A program made the translations under genes and the position numbers. From Anaerolineae bacterium (GTDB lineage: Bacteria; Chloroflexota; Anaerolineae; Anaerolineales; E44-bin32), in assembly GCA_011174825.1 (NCBI GenBank), contig DUEZ01000075.1:104507-168506 (forward strand): a stretch of 64,000 nucleotides of DNA, in the 5' to 3' direction. The notes beneath the pieces were generated by a model that saw only the letters and a program-made list of their open reading frames with translations, was not told the DNA's origin and searched no databases. Positions 28,672-39,500 of this stretch are shown one piece after another. The first letter of the stretch is position 1; each line of letters starts with the position of its first letter.

Positions 28672-29160
28672 TTAATTATCAGCAACAAGATGAACGGTTA
28701 CTTGAGGGGGAATCGATACGGAAAATTCAAATTTCGCGAACTTATAACCATAACCCTCAGTGATGCTAGCTAGATCATAAGTCTTAAGCAAGGTCTTGAT
28801 CATGGCTGTTTGTGTCTTTGACAATATTTGATCTTCACTTTCGATAAGCTTGGAAAGTCTGTCTTTCCCATCTCCCATGTCTTCAATAATCATTCTCGCT
28901 CTTGGGGGTATAGAGATCGTCACGCTGACATCGATAATACGAAAGCCACTGTTCTGGAGAATGGTCATGATCTGCTTTGTCTCATCAATAAGCGTGACCA
29001 TACCTTCATGAAGTTTATCTTTTCCAACATCAAGCATGTCAACAGCGGCATCTTTGGCCAAGATGACAGAATCCGCTCCCGCATCTAACACCTCAGAGGC
29101 TGTCTCCTTGGCTTTGTCGGCAGTCTCTTTCGCTTTATCGAAGAACTTATCAAATGCCAT
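28672..29160 (-). CDS. Hypothetical protein with amphipathic AKETADKAKETA N-terminus
   Basis: 162-aa ORF, coding-like composition; two IPP-containing beta-rich segments (VSVTISIPPRARMII, FSVSIPPQVTVHLV). Confidence 0.6.
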   Translation of the reverse strand: MAFDKFFDKAKETADKAKETASEVLDAGADSVILAKDAAVDMLDVGKDKLHEGMVTLIDETKQIMTILQNSGFRIIDVSVTISIPPRARMIIEDMGDGKDRLSKLIESEDQILSKTQTAMIKTLLKTYDLASITEGYGYKFAKFEFSVSIPPQVTVHLVADN

Positions 29161-29245
29161 CTACATCCTCTACCCGACTCATCATTAAACTACATGCGAC
29201 AAGAAATATTTATAAACCAAGTCTAATACAAGTGAAAACTAAATT

Positions 29246-29548
29246 CTAAAAAGCCGGAATGAAATCATCAGGGATACGCGCTATCGACTGCTCGACATGA
29301 TCGAGTTTCGAGTTCGCCTGAGCAAGGATTCCCTTTAAATCTGGATCTTCTGCTTTGGCGATGGCGAGAAAGAGTAATTCACGAATTCCATCGATCTCAA
29401 GGATGAGTTCCCACCGCCTGCTTGCCAACTCGTCCCTCAACCCTTTAAGCGTTTCTATATAGGCTTCGGAAGATTTATCACGAAGTTCACGGCGTAGTCG
29501 ATGCAAGTTATCCTCACCCACGTTTCGCCTCCCTGATGTGTACATCAT
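29246..29548 (-). CDS. Hypothetical coiled-coil protein
   Basis: 100-aa charged helical ORF. Confidence 0.5.
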   Translation of the reverse strand: MMYTSGRRNVGEDNLHRLRRELRDKSSEAYIETLKGLRDELASRRWELILEIDGIRELLFLAIAKAEDPDLKGILAQANSKLDHVEQSIARIPDDFIPAF

Positions 29549-29997
29549 AACGCGAAATGAACACTCGATTAACGCTACCCCTATAGTATCATCCTAAGCG
29601 ACCTATTCCCAAATCCCAATCCTTATAATCCTCACCCTTATAAGCCTCCTCACACATTGAAGGGAGGTACGCTGCACTCAATCACCGGACAAGTATAGCA
29701 ATATGATCTAGTTCTATTCGGTTTCCATTTGTCAATTCCACACGCCTTTCACTCACCCTACGAACCACATAATCTTTCCAATTTTTGTAAGCTAATTGCA
29801 AGCTTCGTTCGGCTCCTGACATGCTAGGATAGATATGCAAATCGCCAGTGGGATTTGGTTTGGAAGACAACACCACCCACATACCCTTATAAGTATCGAG
29901 CGTCGGGACCCTCGGATGCCTCCCGAGAAACGCTCCAAATTCCTCTCGAGTCTTCCATGACCTGGCTTAGTCTGGCCTTTTGCTCTCCTCCTCCCCG

Positions 29998-30036
29998 GAG
30001 CCCTCGGTTTCGCCGAGGGCTCTGCTGGTTTTTTAA
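29998..30036 (+). terminator. Rho-independent terminator upstream of argF
   Basis: GAGCCCTCGG-TTTCG-CCGAGGGCTC followed by tgctggtttttt. Confidence 0.85.
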
Positions 30037-30134
30037 CCCTATCCTGCATCCTTGGACCCAAAAATGTTTAGCATGGGTCCATTCACTTATGCTATACTGC
30101 CACCGCCAAAAACTCAAGCAAGGGAGATAGCAAG

Positions 30135-31052
30135 ATGCGACATTTCTTATCCATACTGGACACATCATCCAAGGAACTAGATGATCTGCTCACCCTCGCT
30201 ACGCGCCTAAAAACTGAATGGCAGAGCGGAGGGAATGAGCCGTTGCTCTCTGGTAAAGTGCTCGCGATGGTCTTCCAAAAACCCAGCCTCCGAACCCGGG
30301 TCTCCTTTGATATGGGTATGAGACATCTCGGTGGAGATGCACTTTATCTCTCTCCCGATGAGATCGGTCTCGGAAAACGCGAATCCATCTCTGACGTCAG
30401 TAGAGTTCTCTCTGGTTACGTCGACGGTATCATGGCTCGCGTGTTTGATCATGAACACATCCTAGAGCTAGCTCGCTACGCGACCGTTCCGGTTATCAAT
30501 GGACTCAGTAATTTTAACCACCCTTGCCAAGCCCTAGCGGATGTATTGACGATCCTTGAGAATTTTGGTCACCTTGAGGATCTGAACGTCGCGTTTATAG
30601 GGGATGGTAACAATGTAGCCACGTCACTCCTCTTCTCGTGTGCACGTTTGGGGATGAACTTCTCCATCGCCTCGCCCGAAGGGTATGGGCTTCCAGAGGA
30701 TGTGATTGGGAAAGCGAAAGAGATAGCTCAAGAAACCGAGATCTCGATTAAATCCACACGCGATCCCATAGAAGCCGTCAAAAACGCTCAAGTGATCTAC
30801 ACCGACACATGGGTAAGTATGGGACAAGAGCAGGAGATGAAACAACGGGAACTTGATTTCACGCCTTACCAGGTGAACGCCGAATTGGTCTCTCAGGCAG
30901 ACCCATCAGCGATTGTTTTACACTGCTTGCCAGCTCATCGTGGACAAGAGATAACGGATGAAGTGGCTGATGGACCACATTCGAAGATATTTCCCCAGGC
31001 AGAAAATCGGATGCATGCGCAAAAAGCTGTGCTTGTCACTCTTATGGGATGA
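30135..31052 (+). CDS. argF: Ornithine carbamoyltransferase
   Basis: [62 protein letters not shown]. Confidence 0.97.
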   Translation: MRHFLSILDTSSKELDDLLTLATRLKTEWQSGGNEPLLSGKVLAMVFQKPSLRTRVSFDMGMRHLGGDALYLSPDEIGLGKRESISDVSRVLSGYVDGIMARVFDHEHILELARYATVPVINGLSNFNHPCQALADVLTILENFGHLEDLNVAFIGDGNNVATSLLFSCARLGMNFSIASPEGYGLPEDVIGKAKEIAQETEISIKSTRDPIEAVKNAQVIYTDTWVSMGQEQEMKQRELDFTPYQVNAELVSQADPSAIVLHCLPAHRGQEITDEVADGPHSKIFPQAENRMHAQKAVLVTLMG

Positions 31053-31089
31053 AGAAGCTTTCAGACTAGTTTCAGATGAGAAGACCAAC

Positions 31090-32520
31090 ATGAAACGGCG
31101 AGCGAAAATTATTGCGACCATTGGCCCAGCCACAAAGACGCGTGATCAATTGCGAGAATTAGTGGCTGCCGGGATGGACGTTGTCCGACTCAACTTCTCC
31201 CACGGCGATCACCAAGATCACGCTAACGCAATATGTCATATCCGAGAGGTAGCGGAGGAAACGGGCAGTGCTATAGCCATACTGCAGGACCTTCAAGGCT
31301 CAAAGCTCCGCACAGGTGATCTGGCTCAAAAAGACCCGGTTCTTCTAAAAGCTGGACAACCCTTGGTCCTCACAACAACTCCCATCCTTGGATCTGAGAA
31401 ACGCATCCATGTGAATTACCCCGCTCTACCTCGAGAGGTTAGACCCGGCGACAGGATCTTGATCGACGATGGGGCGATGGAACTGGTGGTAACTTCTATC
31501 TCAGACTCAGATGTGGAAACAGAGGTCATCCAAGGAGGACCTTTAGGAAGACATAAAGGTATTCATTTACCAGGAGTCCAACTTTCAGCACCTCCCCTAA
31601 CTTCCAAGGACTTGGATGACCTTTCCTTTGGGCTGGAACAAGGTGTCGATATGGTGGCATTATCCTTCGTGCGAAAAGCAGAGGATTTGATCGAGCTTCG
31701 TAAAACACTGATAGCGAAGGATCCGAAAGCTCAAGAAATACCGATCATCGCCAAACTTGAGACACCCGAAGCTGTTGACCAAATTGATGCGATCCTCGAA
31801 GTGTGTGACGGGGTAATGGTTGCCAGAGGAGATTTAGGGGTCACAATGTCCCCGGAGCGCGTCCCCTCACTTCAAAAACACATCATAAGGTGTGCAAACA
31901 CAAAACTTAAGTGTGTGATCACTGCGACTCAAATGCTTGAGACCATGATCGATAATCCAAGCCCTACACGTGCGGAGGCGTCAGATGTCGCCAATGCTGT
32001 TTTTGACGGTAGCGATACGCTTATGCTATCTGGAGAAACCGCAATTGGAAAATACCCGATCAAAGCTGTAGAGACGATGTCTCGCATCATTATTGATGCC
32101 GAGGAACACGCCCCTGAATGGGGTTACCATCCCATGGCTGAAATTGCCACCACCGAGGACGATGCTGTAGCCACGACACACGCTGCTCGTTCACTGGCAC
32201 AGGATCGAAGCGTAGCCGCGATCGCTGTATTCACCCGCTCCGGAAAGACCGCACGCTTGATGTCCAAAGTGCGACCACAAGCTCCAATTTTAGCATTCAC
32301 GCCAGAACAGATCACTTATCAACGGATGGCATTGTTCTGGGGTGTGATCCCTTATCAGGTGCCCATGGCTCACTCGGTGGAAGAGATGATCGACCGTGTT
32401 CGACATGCGTGTCTTGCCTCTGGTATCGTCCGCTCCGGGGAACAGGTTGTATTGGTTGCAAGCCTCCCGGTAGGTGCTATGGGACCGCCCAACTTCACCC
32501 TCCTGCACACAATCCAATAG
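31090..32520 (+). CDS. pyk: Pyruvate kinase
   Basis: MKRRAKIIATIGPATKTRDQLRELVAAGMDVVRLNFSHG, IIAKLETPEAVDQIDAILEVCDGVMVARGDLGV, TATQMLETMIDNPSPTRAEASDVANAVFDGSDTLMLSGETA. Start at 31090. Confidence 0.97.
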   Translation: MKRRAKIIATIGPATKTRDQLRELVAAGMDVVRLNFSHGDHQDHANAICHIREVAEETGSAIAILQDLQGSKLRTGDLAQKDPVLLKAGQPLVLTTTPILGSEKRIHVNYPALPREVRPGDRILIDDGAMELVVTSISDSDVETEVIQGGPLGRHKGIHLPGVQLSAPPLTSKDLDDLSFGLEQGVDMVALSFVRKAEDLIELRKTLIAKDPKAQEIPIIAKLETPEAVDQIDAILEVCDGVMVARGDLGVTMSPERVPSLQKHIIRCANTKLKCVITATQMLETMIDNPSPTRAEASDVANAVFDGSDTLMLSGETAIGKYPIKAVETMSRIIIDAEEHAPEWGYHPMAEIATTEDDAVATTHAARSLAQDRSVAAIAVFTRSGKTARLMSKVRPQAPILAFTPEQITYQRMALFWGVIPYQVPMAHSVEEMIDRVRHACLASGIVRSGEQVVLVASLPVGAMGPPNFTLLHTIQ

Positions 32521-32723
32521 TTAACCCCAATTCTTCCCCTTTTTCAGCCGTGAATCTGATGCCTTTCGCGCCGAGGTATCATAGCTATGTTCCTTTCGAT
32601 CAGATAGGGATCCCTAGCTGCGCTCGGAATGACACAATGCTGGGGAAGATAATGTCTGTAAGAAAAAGGAGGATTTGCTGAAGAATGAAGTTTAGGAAGA
32701 TATAGAAATAGCTGAGGCTTGGT

Positions 32724-33017
32724 TTATATAAGATTATCCGTCATTAGGATAAGCGCGTTCCGCAATAAGCTCTTTTCACTCGGCGTGGGATGATGCAGGA
32801 CATCAAAAATGCCTTGCCCGGAAACGAGGAGCATGGCATTAAATTCAAGGAGTGTAAGATGTCCTGTAACTCCGTTTCTTAGACTGAACCACCGACCCGG
32901 TTCAATCTGATCTGGTCGTTCAGGAACATGCGCAGCAAGCCACTCTGCTAAGGCGATGCGTCGTTTAGGGGTGAGCATGATCAAAGTTTTTTCTATATCC
33001 ATCCTATCGCCTTCCAC
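32724..33017 (-). CDS. Hypothetical protein
   Basis: 97-aa ORF, isolated between pyk and etf genes. Confidence 0.4.
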   Translation of the reverse strand: MEGDRMDIEKTLIMLTPKRRIALAEWLAAHVPERPDQIEPGRWFSLRNGVTGHLTLLEFNAMLLVSGQGIFDVLHHPTPSEKSLLRNALILMTDNLI

Positions 33018-33138
33018 AACTAGATCGCTTGTGTGCCAGTAATGTTATCCCGGCTTGGTACAATCGGCGAATGTTAGCATAGGTCGCACGAGGCCGCTAC
33101 TGAATAAAAAGAGGGACATTACTTGGTTTGAAAGGAAT

Positions 33139-33165
33139 GTAGGGGCGGGGTAACCCCGTCCCTAC
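33139..33165. repeat. Short perfect-type hairpin repeat GTAGGGGCGGGGTAACCCCGTCCCTAC
   Basis: Same GTAGGGGC...CCCTAC end logic as the other dispersed repeats. Confidence 0.7.
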
Positions 33166-33245
33166 TTGATTATAACGATCCAACCCAGGAGGGTATATTT
33201 GCTGTAGGTGTCTTATCTGTAATCCCAACTCGCCTGACGTTCGCC

Positions 33246-34043
33246 TCACATAAGATCTTGAACCAAATCGACCAACCGTCGGACCACCTCATCACGGTTT
33301 CCGGTCAAGAACTCTCGTTTTCGCTCCCGAACGGCAGCCTGCTCAAATCCACTAACAATCGTCGGTGATCCCGGTGTACCAATGTAATCCTCATCCGCCT
33401 CGATGTCCTCGCGTGTCCAAACAGTTACATTGGCACCCTTGAAGGCATCCTCTTTGATCTCATAGTCCATAAACCGGGGCTCATTCGAGGCTGTCTTTAC
33501 CGAAACCACTGCCGGCGTAGGGACTTCCAATACTTCATGCCCACCTCTCACCTCGCGCCGACCCCTTACAACTTGCCGTTCAAGATCCACTTCCAGATCA
33601 GTCACGAGCGTGATTTGCGATTGATCCAACCATTCAGCTATCCCTGGCGGAACTTGCCCAGTCGCACCGTCCGAAGACTCTTCTCCACAGATGATCAAAT
33701 CTGGGTCACCGAGTTTTTCGATCCCCTTCGCCAGCGTATAGGTCGTCGCCAAAGTGTCCGCTCCAGCAAAATGCTGATCACTGAGGAGGAACGCCTCATC
33801 TGCACCCATCGCTAACCCGACTCGGAGATACTTTTCAAAGAGAGGAGGACCCATCGATAGGAGTATCACCCGCGCCTGATGAAGGTCTTTTAATTTAAGA
33901 GCCATCTCCAAAGCGTTCATGTCCGGAGGGTTGATCTCTGATCGTACCTGGCTTCGTTCGATCCGTCGTGTCTCCGGATCAACTCGGATCTCCTCTGGTT
34001 TAGGGACAACTTTCATGCAAACGATAACCTTGAGTTCAGTCAT
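33246..34043 (-). CDS. etfB: Electron transfer flavoprotein beta subunit
   Basis: VIVCMKVVPKPEEIRVDPETRRIERSQVRSEINPPDMNALEMALKLKD, ATTYTLAKGIEKLGDPDLIICGEESSDGATGQVPPGIAEWL. Confidence 0.95.
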   Translation of the reverse strand: MTELKVIVCMKVVPKPEEIRVDPETRRIERSQVRSEINPPDMNALEMALKLKDLHQARVILLSMGPPLFEKYLRVGLAMGADEAFLLSDQHFAGADTLATTYTLAKGIEKLGDPDLIICGEESSDGATGQVPPGIAEWLDQSQITLVTDLEVDLERQVVRGRREVRGGHEVLEVPTPAVVSVKTASNEPRFMDYEIKEDAFKGANVTVWTREDIEADEDYIGTPGSPTIVSGFEQAAVRERKREFLTGNRDEVVRRLVDLVQDLM

Positions 34044-35058
34044 TTGATGTCGTGCGTTCCTTTTGAATGTCCTCGATCAACGCTGGAATAAATTGGAGGG
34101 CGTCATCCACGATACAAATATCCGCATATTCAAAGATCGGGGCGTTGGGATCCGAGTTGATCGCCACCACAAAATCGGCATCCTGAATTCCAACCACGAA
34201 GTGGAATGCGCCACTGATACCGCAAGCAAAAGCGATCTTCGGGCGACAAACAACGCCTGTTTGTCCTACTTGTCTTTCACGTTCGATGTGTCCCTCGTCC
34301 ACAGGGGGGCGTGTTGCGCCAACATCGCCATGCATCAAATCGGCTAGCTCTTGGAGCATGTCGAACTTACCCTCGATCCCTCGTCCACCACATACAAGGA
34401 CCGGTGTTTGAGTGAGGTCAACACCCTCTCCGACAACACGCTCGATCAGCTTGGTGGGGATCATTCCTTCCACGATCTCGATCTCCATCACATGAGTAAG
34501 TCCCACCCTGTTGGGATCCTCGTCACCCAAAGGGAAAACCCCCGGTCGCACGGTAGACATCTGAGGGCGGTGGTGAGGTGATTCAAGTAACGCTATCACG
34601 CCTCCCCCAAAACCTGTGACCTCAGATGTCAGCAAGCCGCTCTGTGGATCAAGCCGTAAATCGGTACAATCAGCGTTAAGCCCTGTTCTAAGCCTAACCG
34701 CCAGTCGTCCCGCCAAATCTCTTCCGTTGGGAGTCGCGCCGCACAGGAAAACACTGGGACGACCTTTCACCAATGCTTTTTCGACGACGTGTGTGTAAGC
34801 ATCTACCGTGAAGTGCTCTAGTAGTGGATGTTCTGCAATCCAAATCTCGTCAGCGCCGTACGTAATTGCTCTCTGCACCTGATCACTGATTTGATGACCA
34901 AGAAGTAAACCGTTAAGCGACCAGCCGGCTTCATCGGCGAGCTGTCTTCCCTTGGACAGGATCTCCAGTGACACCCGTTCCAATTCACCATCTACTTGAT
35001 CCAAGAAGACCCAGATGGTTTTCTGTTCATCGTCAACGCTGTACAGCGAAGCGACCAA
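34036..35058 (-). CDS. etfA: Electron transfer flavoprotein alpha subunit
   Basis: RDLAGRLAVRLRTGLNADCTDL, VLVCGGRGIEGKFDMLQELADLMHGDVGATRPPVDEGHIERERQVGQTGVVCRPKIAFACGISGAFHFVVGIQDADFVVAINSDPNAPIFEYADICIVDDALQFIP. Confidence 0.96.
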   Translation of the reverse strand: MVASLYSVDDEQKTIWVFLDQVDGELERVSLEILSKGRQLADEAGWSLNGLLLGHQISDQVQRAITYGADEIWIAEHPLLEHFTVDAYTHVVEKALVKGRPSVFLCGATPNGRDLAGRLAVRLRTGLNADCTDLRLDPQSGLLTSEVTGFGGGVIALLESPHHRPQMSTVRPGVFPLGDEDPNRVGLTHVMEIEIVEGMIPTKLIERVVGEGVDLTQTPVLVCGGRGIEGKFDMLQELADLMHGDVGATRPPVDEGHIERERQVGQTGVVCRPKIAFACGISGAFHFVVGIQDADFVVAINSDPNAPIFEYADICIVDDALQFIPALIEDIQKERTTSND

Positions 35059-35150
35059 TTGCTACCTCCTAGGAGGATGACCAAACGGACAGGAATGGTA
35101 ATTCGATTCTTCGATTCGGCAGATTAAAGGCAATACCATCTTACAAAGGA

Positions 35151-36311
35151 TTATCTTGGAAGAGCTTTCGCAGCAATTTCAGCGATATCTAAGACCTCTA
35201 GTCCTTTGATATCAAGTGACTTGATGCTATCTTCCAAACACGTGATGCAGTAGGGACATGCCGTGGCGATGACGCTAGCGCCTGTCGACGCTGCTTCTTG
35301 GACACGGAGATCGGAGAAGCGTTCATCTGGGGCTGTCTCCATCCACATCCTCCCCCCACCTCCCCCACAACACAAACTATCCGGTCCGAAATTCTCCATC
35401 TCTACCAATGTCAAACCTGGGATGTTTTCTAGGACCACTCGTGGCGCCTCATAACGTTGGTTTCTTCGACCCAGAAAACAGGGATCATGAAAGGTGACCT
35501 TTCGGTCGAAAGACTCCTGAAACTGCGAATCATCCCAATCCACGACTGAGGCTAGATATTCTGTGTAATGAAGCGGTTCAAAGGTCTCGTTCACCTCTGG
35601 ATAATGATTCAAGAATACATCATAACAATGTGGCGAAACTGCGACCAACTTCCTAACCCCTCTATCTCGAAAGATCTTGGCTCCTGCCTCCGCGATTTCC
35701 GTGAAATAGGGAAGATGGCCGAGTCGTAGGACCGTCTCACCACAACACGGCTCGTCTTCACCAAGCACTCCAAAAGGGATTTGAAACGCTCTGAAGATCT
35801 GTATCAATGAATGAGCAAGACTTTGAGCGCGTCGATCATAGGATGCTGTGCATCCGATATAAAGCAGGATCTCATGTTGATCTGGATCAAACGCTGGGAG
35901 ATCGAGCGTTACAGCCCACTGCATCCGCTGGGATGGGGGTTGAAACCAGGGATTGTTATTCCAATAAACGGACCAAAGAAGCGAGGGTAATCCAGCCAAG
36001 GTAGCTCGGCGTTTCCACATAAGATAACGTAGAGCCTGAATAACCTCAACAATGGGCACACCGCGCGGGCAGTTAGGCTCACACTGGGAACAAGTTGTAC
36101 ATAACCACAGTTCCTCTTGCCCGTCCAAGACTCCCAATTGTGCTTTTCGAATAAGCTTCCTCACTGAAAAGGTCTCGCCACGAACGAGACCCCAGGGACA
36201 TGACGCGGTGCACACGCCACATTGAAAACAGGGCGCGGCTGCACCACCCGTCAGCGCCAGTAATTCTTCCCATATTTCATCATCGAGGACCAGGTAATCA
36301 ACCGTTTCCAT
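35151..36311 (-). CDS. Heterodisulfide reductase-like protein: HdrC-type [4Fe-4S] domain plus HdrB/D-type CCG domains
   Basis: CFQCGVCTASCPWG and CTTCSQCEPNCPRGV ferredoxin motifs, then EPCCGETVLRLG and DSLCCGGGGGRMWME CCG-type motifs. The longest ORF extends to 36347; METVDYLVLDDE at 36311 is the likelier start. Confidence 0.9.
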   Translation of the reverse strand: METVDYLVLDDEIWEELLALTGGAAAPCFQCGVCTASCPWGLVRGETFSVRKLIRKAQLGVLDGQEELWLCTTCSQCEPNCPRGVPIVEVIQALRYLMWKRRATLAGLPSLLWSVYWNNNPWFQPPSQRMQWAVTLDLPAFDPDQHEILLYIGCTASYDRRAQSLAHSLIQIFRAFQIPFGVLGEDEPCCGETVLRLGHLPYFTEIAEAGAKIFRDRGVRKLVAVSPHCYDVFLNHYPEVNETFEPLHYTEYLASVVDWDDSQFQESFDRKVTFHDPCFLGRRNQRYEAPRVVLENIPGLTLVEMENFGPDSLCCGGGGGRMWMETAPDERFSDLRVQEAASTGASVIATACPYCITCLEDSIKSLDIKGLEVLDIAEIAAKALPR

Positions 36312-36381
36312 TACAATCCAACTCATTCTCCCAACATAATTTAACATTCAGGCTAGAACGGTGCCAAGGTGAACGGCCTGG

Positions 36382-36470
36382 TTTGTCGTCCTGAGCGGGA
36401 CCTTCGGTTCCACCGATGGTCCCGAGCGAAGCCGAGGCGCTCAGGCCAGGTTCCGTGAAGCGAAGGATCT
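36382..36470. repeat. Dispersed dyad repeat (tcgtcctgagcg...gaagcgaaggatc)
   Basis: Related to 7972-8071 and 43152-43252. Confidence 0.5.
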
Positions 36471-36596
36471 CGTTTTCAGAATTCAAATAATATTTCATCC
36501 CAACAACGAGATTCTCACCCTTCGGGTACGATGTCGGCGCTCCGCGCGCCTCAGAACGACATTAACAGATATGCTTTTTATAAATTGATTACTCCC

Positions 36597-39500
36597 TCAA
36601 TCGGAAGCGGGTTCGCTTTCAGTAGCCTTTTGAGGCAAATCGTTGGCATACCTCTGGAGAACCGCATCCATCTCTCGGATCTTTTCAGCGAACTCCTTAC
36701 CCTCTGCAGCGGAAACCCATTCCAACTGCAGCCGTTCCGGATCGATTCCCTTTCGTTTATATTTCCTTTGCCAGTGTTTAAAACGCTTGAATGTAAGACG
36801 ATTAGCATAATTGTAGTGACAATCGGATCCCGTCTCCGTCAATCGACATCCCGTAACGAGGACAGCCCCGGCCCCATTCTCGAAGGCGCGGTCGATGAAA
36901 TCCTCTTCAAACCGCGCGGAGCACATGGTTCGCACAATACGTGCCGAAGTCGGATATTGACGTTTTTCGATACCTGCCAGATCGGCACCAGCATATGAGC
37001 ACCAGTTACACGTGAAGACGATACATTTGTTTTCAGGTTGATTGACTAACGCCGCGTCGATTTGAGCCATGATTTGACTCTTCGTGAAGTAGGGCATCTC
37101 AATCGCATTGAAATTGCACTCAGCAGCACATGTACCACATCCCATACAAACGGCTTCTAAGATTCGAACCTTGCCTTCCTTGACCGGCCCAATTTGTTCG
37201 ATCGCCCCATAAGGACATACCTGAACACACCGCATGCATCCGGTACACAACTCCTCGTCCACATAGGCTGTCAGAGGTTCCTTCTCAATCACGCCCCGCG
37301 ACAGCAAGGCTCCTGCTTTTCCCGCAGCAGCCAAAGCCTGCGCCATGGACTCACGCACATCCTTAGGACCTTGAGCCGTACCAGCGAGATAAATCCCCTG
37401 TGATGCTGTTTCAGCCGGTCCCAGCTTGGGATGCAGCTCCATTAAGAAGCCATCCTCGCTTCGGGATAATTTCAATTGATCAACGACATTGTTTTCGCTA
37501 GGGCTCATCCCCACGACCAACACCAAGAGATCAGTCGGAATACGGATCTTAGCTCCAAGCAGGCTATCAAAAACTTCAATGTATTCCTCTGTGAATGTGA
37601 TCACCTCTTGTGGTCTCAAGTTGACATCGTAACGAAAGAATTGCACTCCCGCGCGCATCGCTTCTTCATAGATCTCCTCAGCCTGGCGACTATACGTGCG
37701 GATATCCTTGTAGAGGACACGGACTTTTTTACCCATCCGTCGAAGCCGTAGAGCTTGTGCGATCATTGAAGTGCAACAGTAACGCGAACATCCCATGCGT
37801 TCATGACGCGAACCAACACAGGCAATAAAAGTGACCCGCTCCGCATCCAATCCCCCCTGCTCCAGGTACCGTTCTAATTCTAAATTCGTGATCACCCGAG
37901 GATCTTCACCATAACCAAATTCCATTGGTTGGTAAGGCTCAGAACCTGTAGCAAGGAGCACTGCTCCAACAATTAACTCCGTACCATCTGTGAGCCTGAC
38001 ATGGAAGTCTCCGACAACACCGCGGATGGTCTCAACCTGTACTCCGAGGTAAGTTTTGACATCACTTTCGACGATCTCACGCTTTTTCACCTCTAAAAGG
38101 TGCTGTGCTTTGATCCCAGCTGGTGAGATGTCATCCAATTCTTTTAATAAACCACCTAGTGATGCTGATCGTTCAATGAGATGGGTTTCAAAACCCTGTC
38201 GCACCAACGATATGGCTGCGGTCATCCCGGCGATGCCCCCCCCAATAACCAAGACGCTCTGTGTTAATGGCAGCTCAGTGATCTCTAAGGGAACCAAAAG
38301 CCGCGCCTTCTCCACCGCCATCGCGACCATATCTATTGCTTTCGTAGTCGCGGCTTCCTTATCAAACTTGTGAACCCATGAATCCATGTTGCGGATGTTG
38401 GACATCTCCAGCAGAAACGGGTTCAGCCCGGATCTCATCAATACACCACGGAAAATGGACTCGTGTGTTTTCGGTGAGCAAGCTGCGATCACCACGCGGT
38501 TTATCCCCTCGGCTTTGATCGCTTCCTCAATCTCATGTTGCGTATTACCGGCACACGAAAACATCTGATCGGAGGTATAGACAACATCGGGCAAGGTAGC
38601 TGCATGTTCGACGACTCGTTTTACATCAACCACACCGGCGATGTTGCTCCCACAATGGCAAACGAAGACCCCAACGCGGGGTATTTCGATATCTTTCACA
38701 GGCTCGACTTGAATAGGCTCTGGCCAATAGCGATCCGTTAAATGCCCTAACGCCAACGACGCGGCGCCACTCCCTTCAGCAACGCTATCAGGGATATCTT
38801 TCGGACCCGTAACGCACCCTGCAGCATAAATACCCTGCCGACTCGTAACGATCAACCCGCCCTCTACTTCGAGCGTTCGAATGAACCCATCCGCGTCCAA
38901 CTCAATCCCCAAACGGTCCGCTAAATCCGCCAACCCTTCCGGTGGTGCAACCGCATTTGCTAGCACCACCATGTCGTAATCCTCCTTTACATTGACAGCC
39001 AGATCCGTGTCTTCGTAGTTGACATTAATTGAACCTGCTCCGTTGGCTGAGATGCGTGAGGGACGTCCGCGCAGAAATCTTGCACCAGCCTCCTCCGTAC
39101 GACTCCAGAAGCCATCAAAACCTTTCCCATAGGCTCGGATATCCATGAAAAGCACTGAGACATCCTCAATCCCGTGATCAAGAGCCTGATAAGCGTGCTT
39201 GATCGAATACATGCAGCAGAAACGCGAGCAATAACGGAAGAAGCGTTGGTCACGAGAACCCACGCAGAGGACAAAGAGGATATTCCTTGGATGTTCGCCG
39301 TTTGAGGGTCGGAGGATTTCCCCACCCGTAGGTCCAGCCGAATTGATCAACCGCTCAAACTCAAGCGCGGTCATGACATCCGGGTGGTCGCCATAACCGA
39401 ACTCCCGCAGCCTTCGTGGATCGAGGCTGTCGTAGCCGACCGCAACGACTATCGAACTCACCTCTCGGGTTAGGATCGACTCCCGCGGCTTAAGGAAATC

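Noticed and set aside
29855-30036. Possible SRP RNA or other housekeeping ncRNA upstream of argF
   Set aside because: A good terminator exists, but the conserved SRP core (GGAAGGNAGCA) was not found on either strand; only the terminator is reported.
36531-36998. 155-aa plus-strand ORF antisense to the HdrA fusion gene
   Set aside because: Lies opposite a strongly conserved coding frame; the translation shows no domain-like pattern. Likely shadow ORF.
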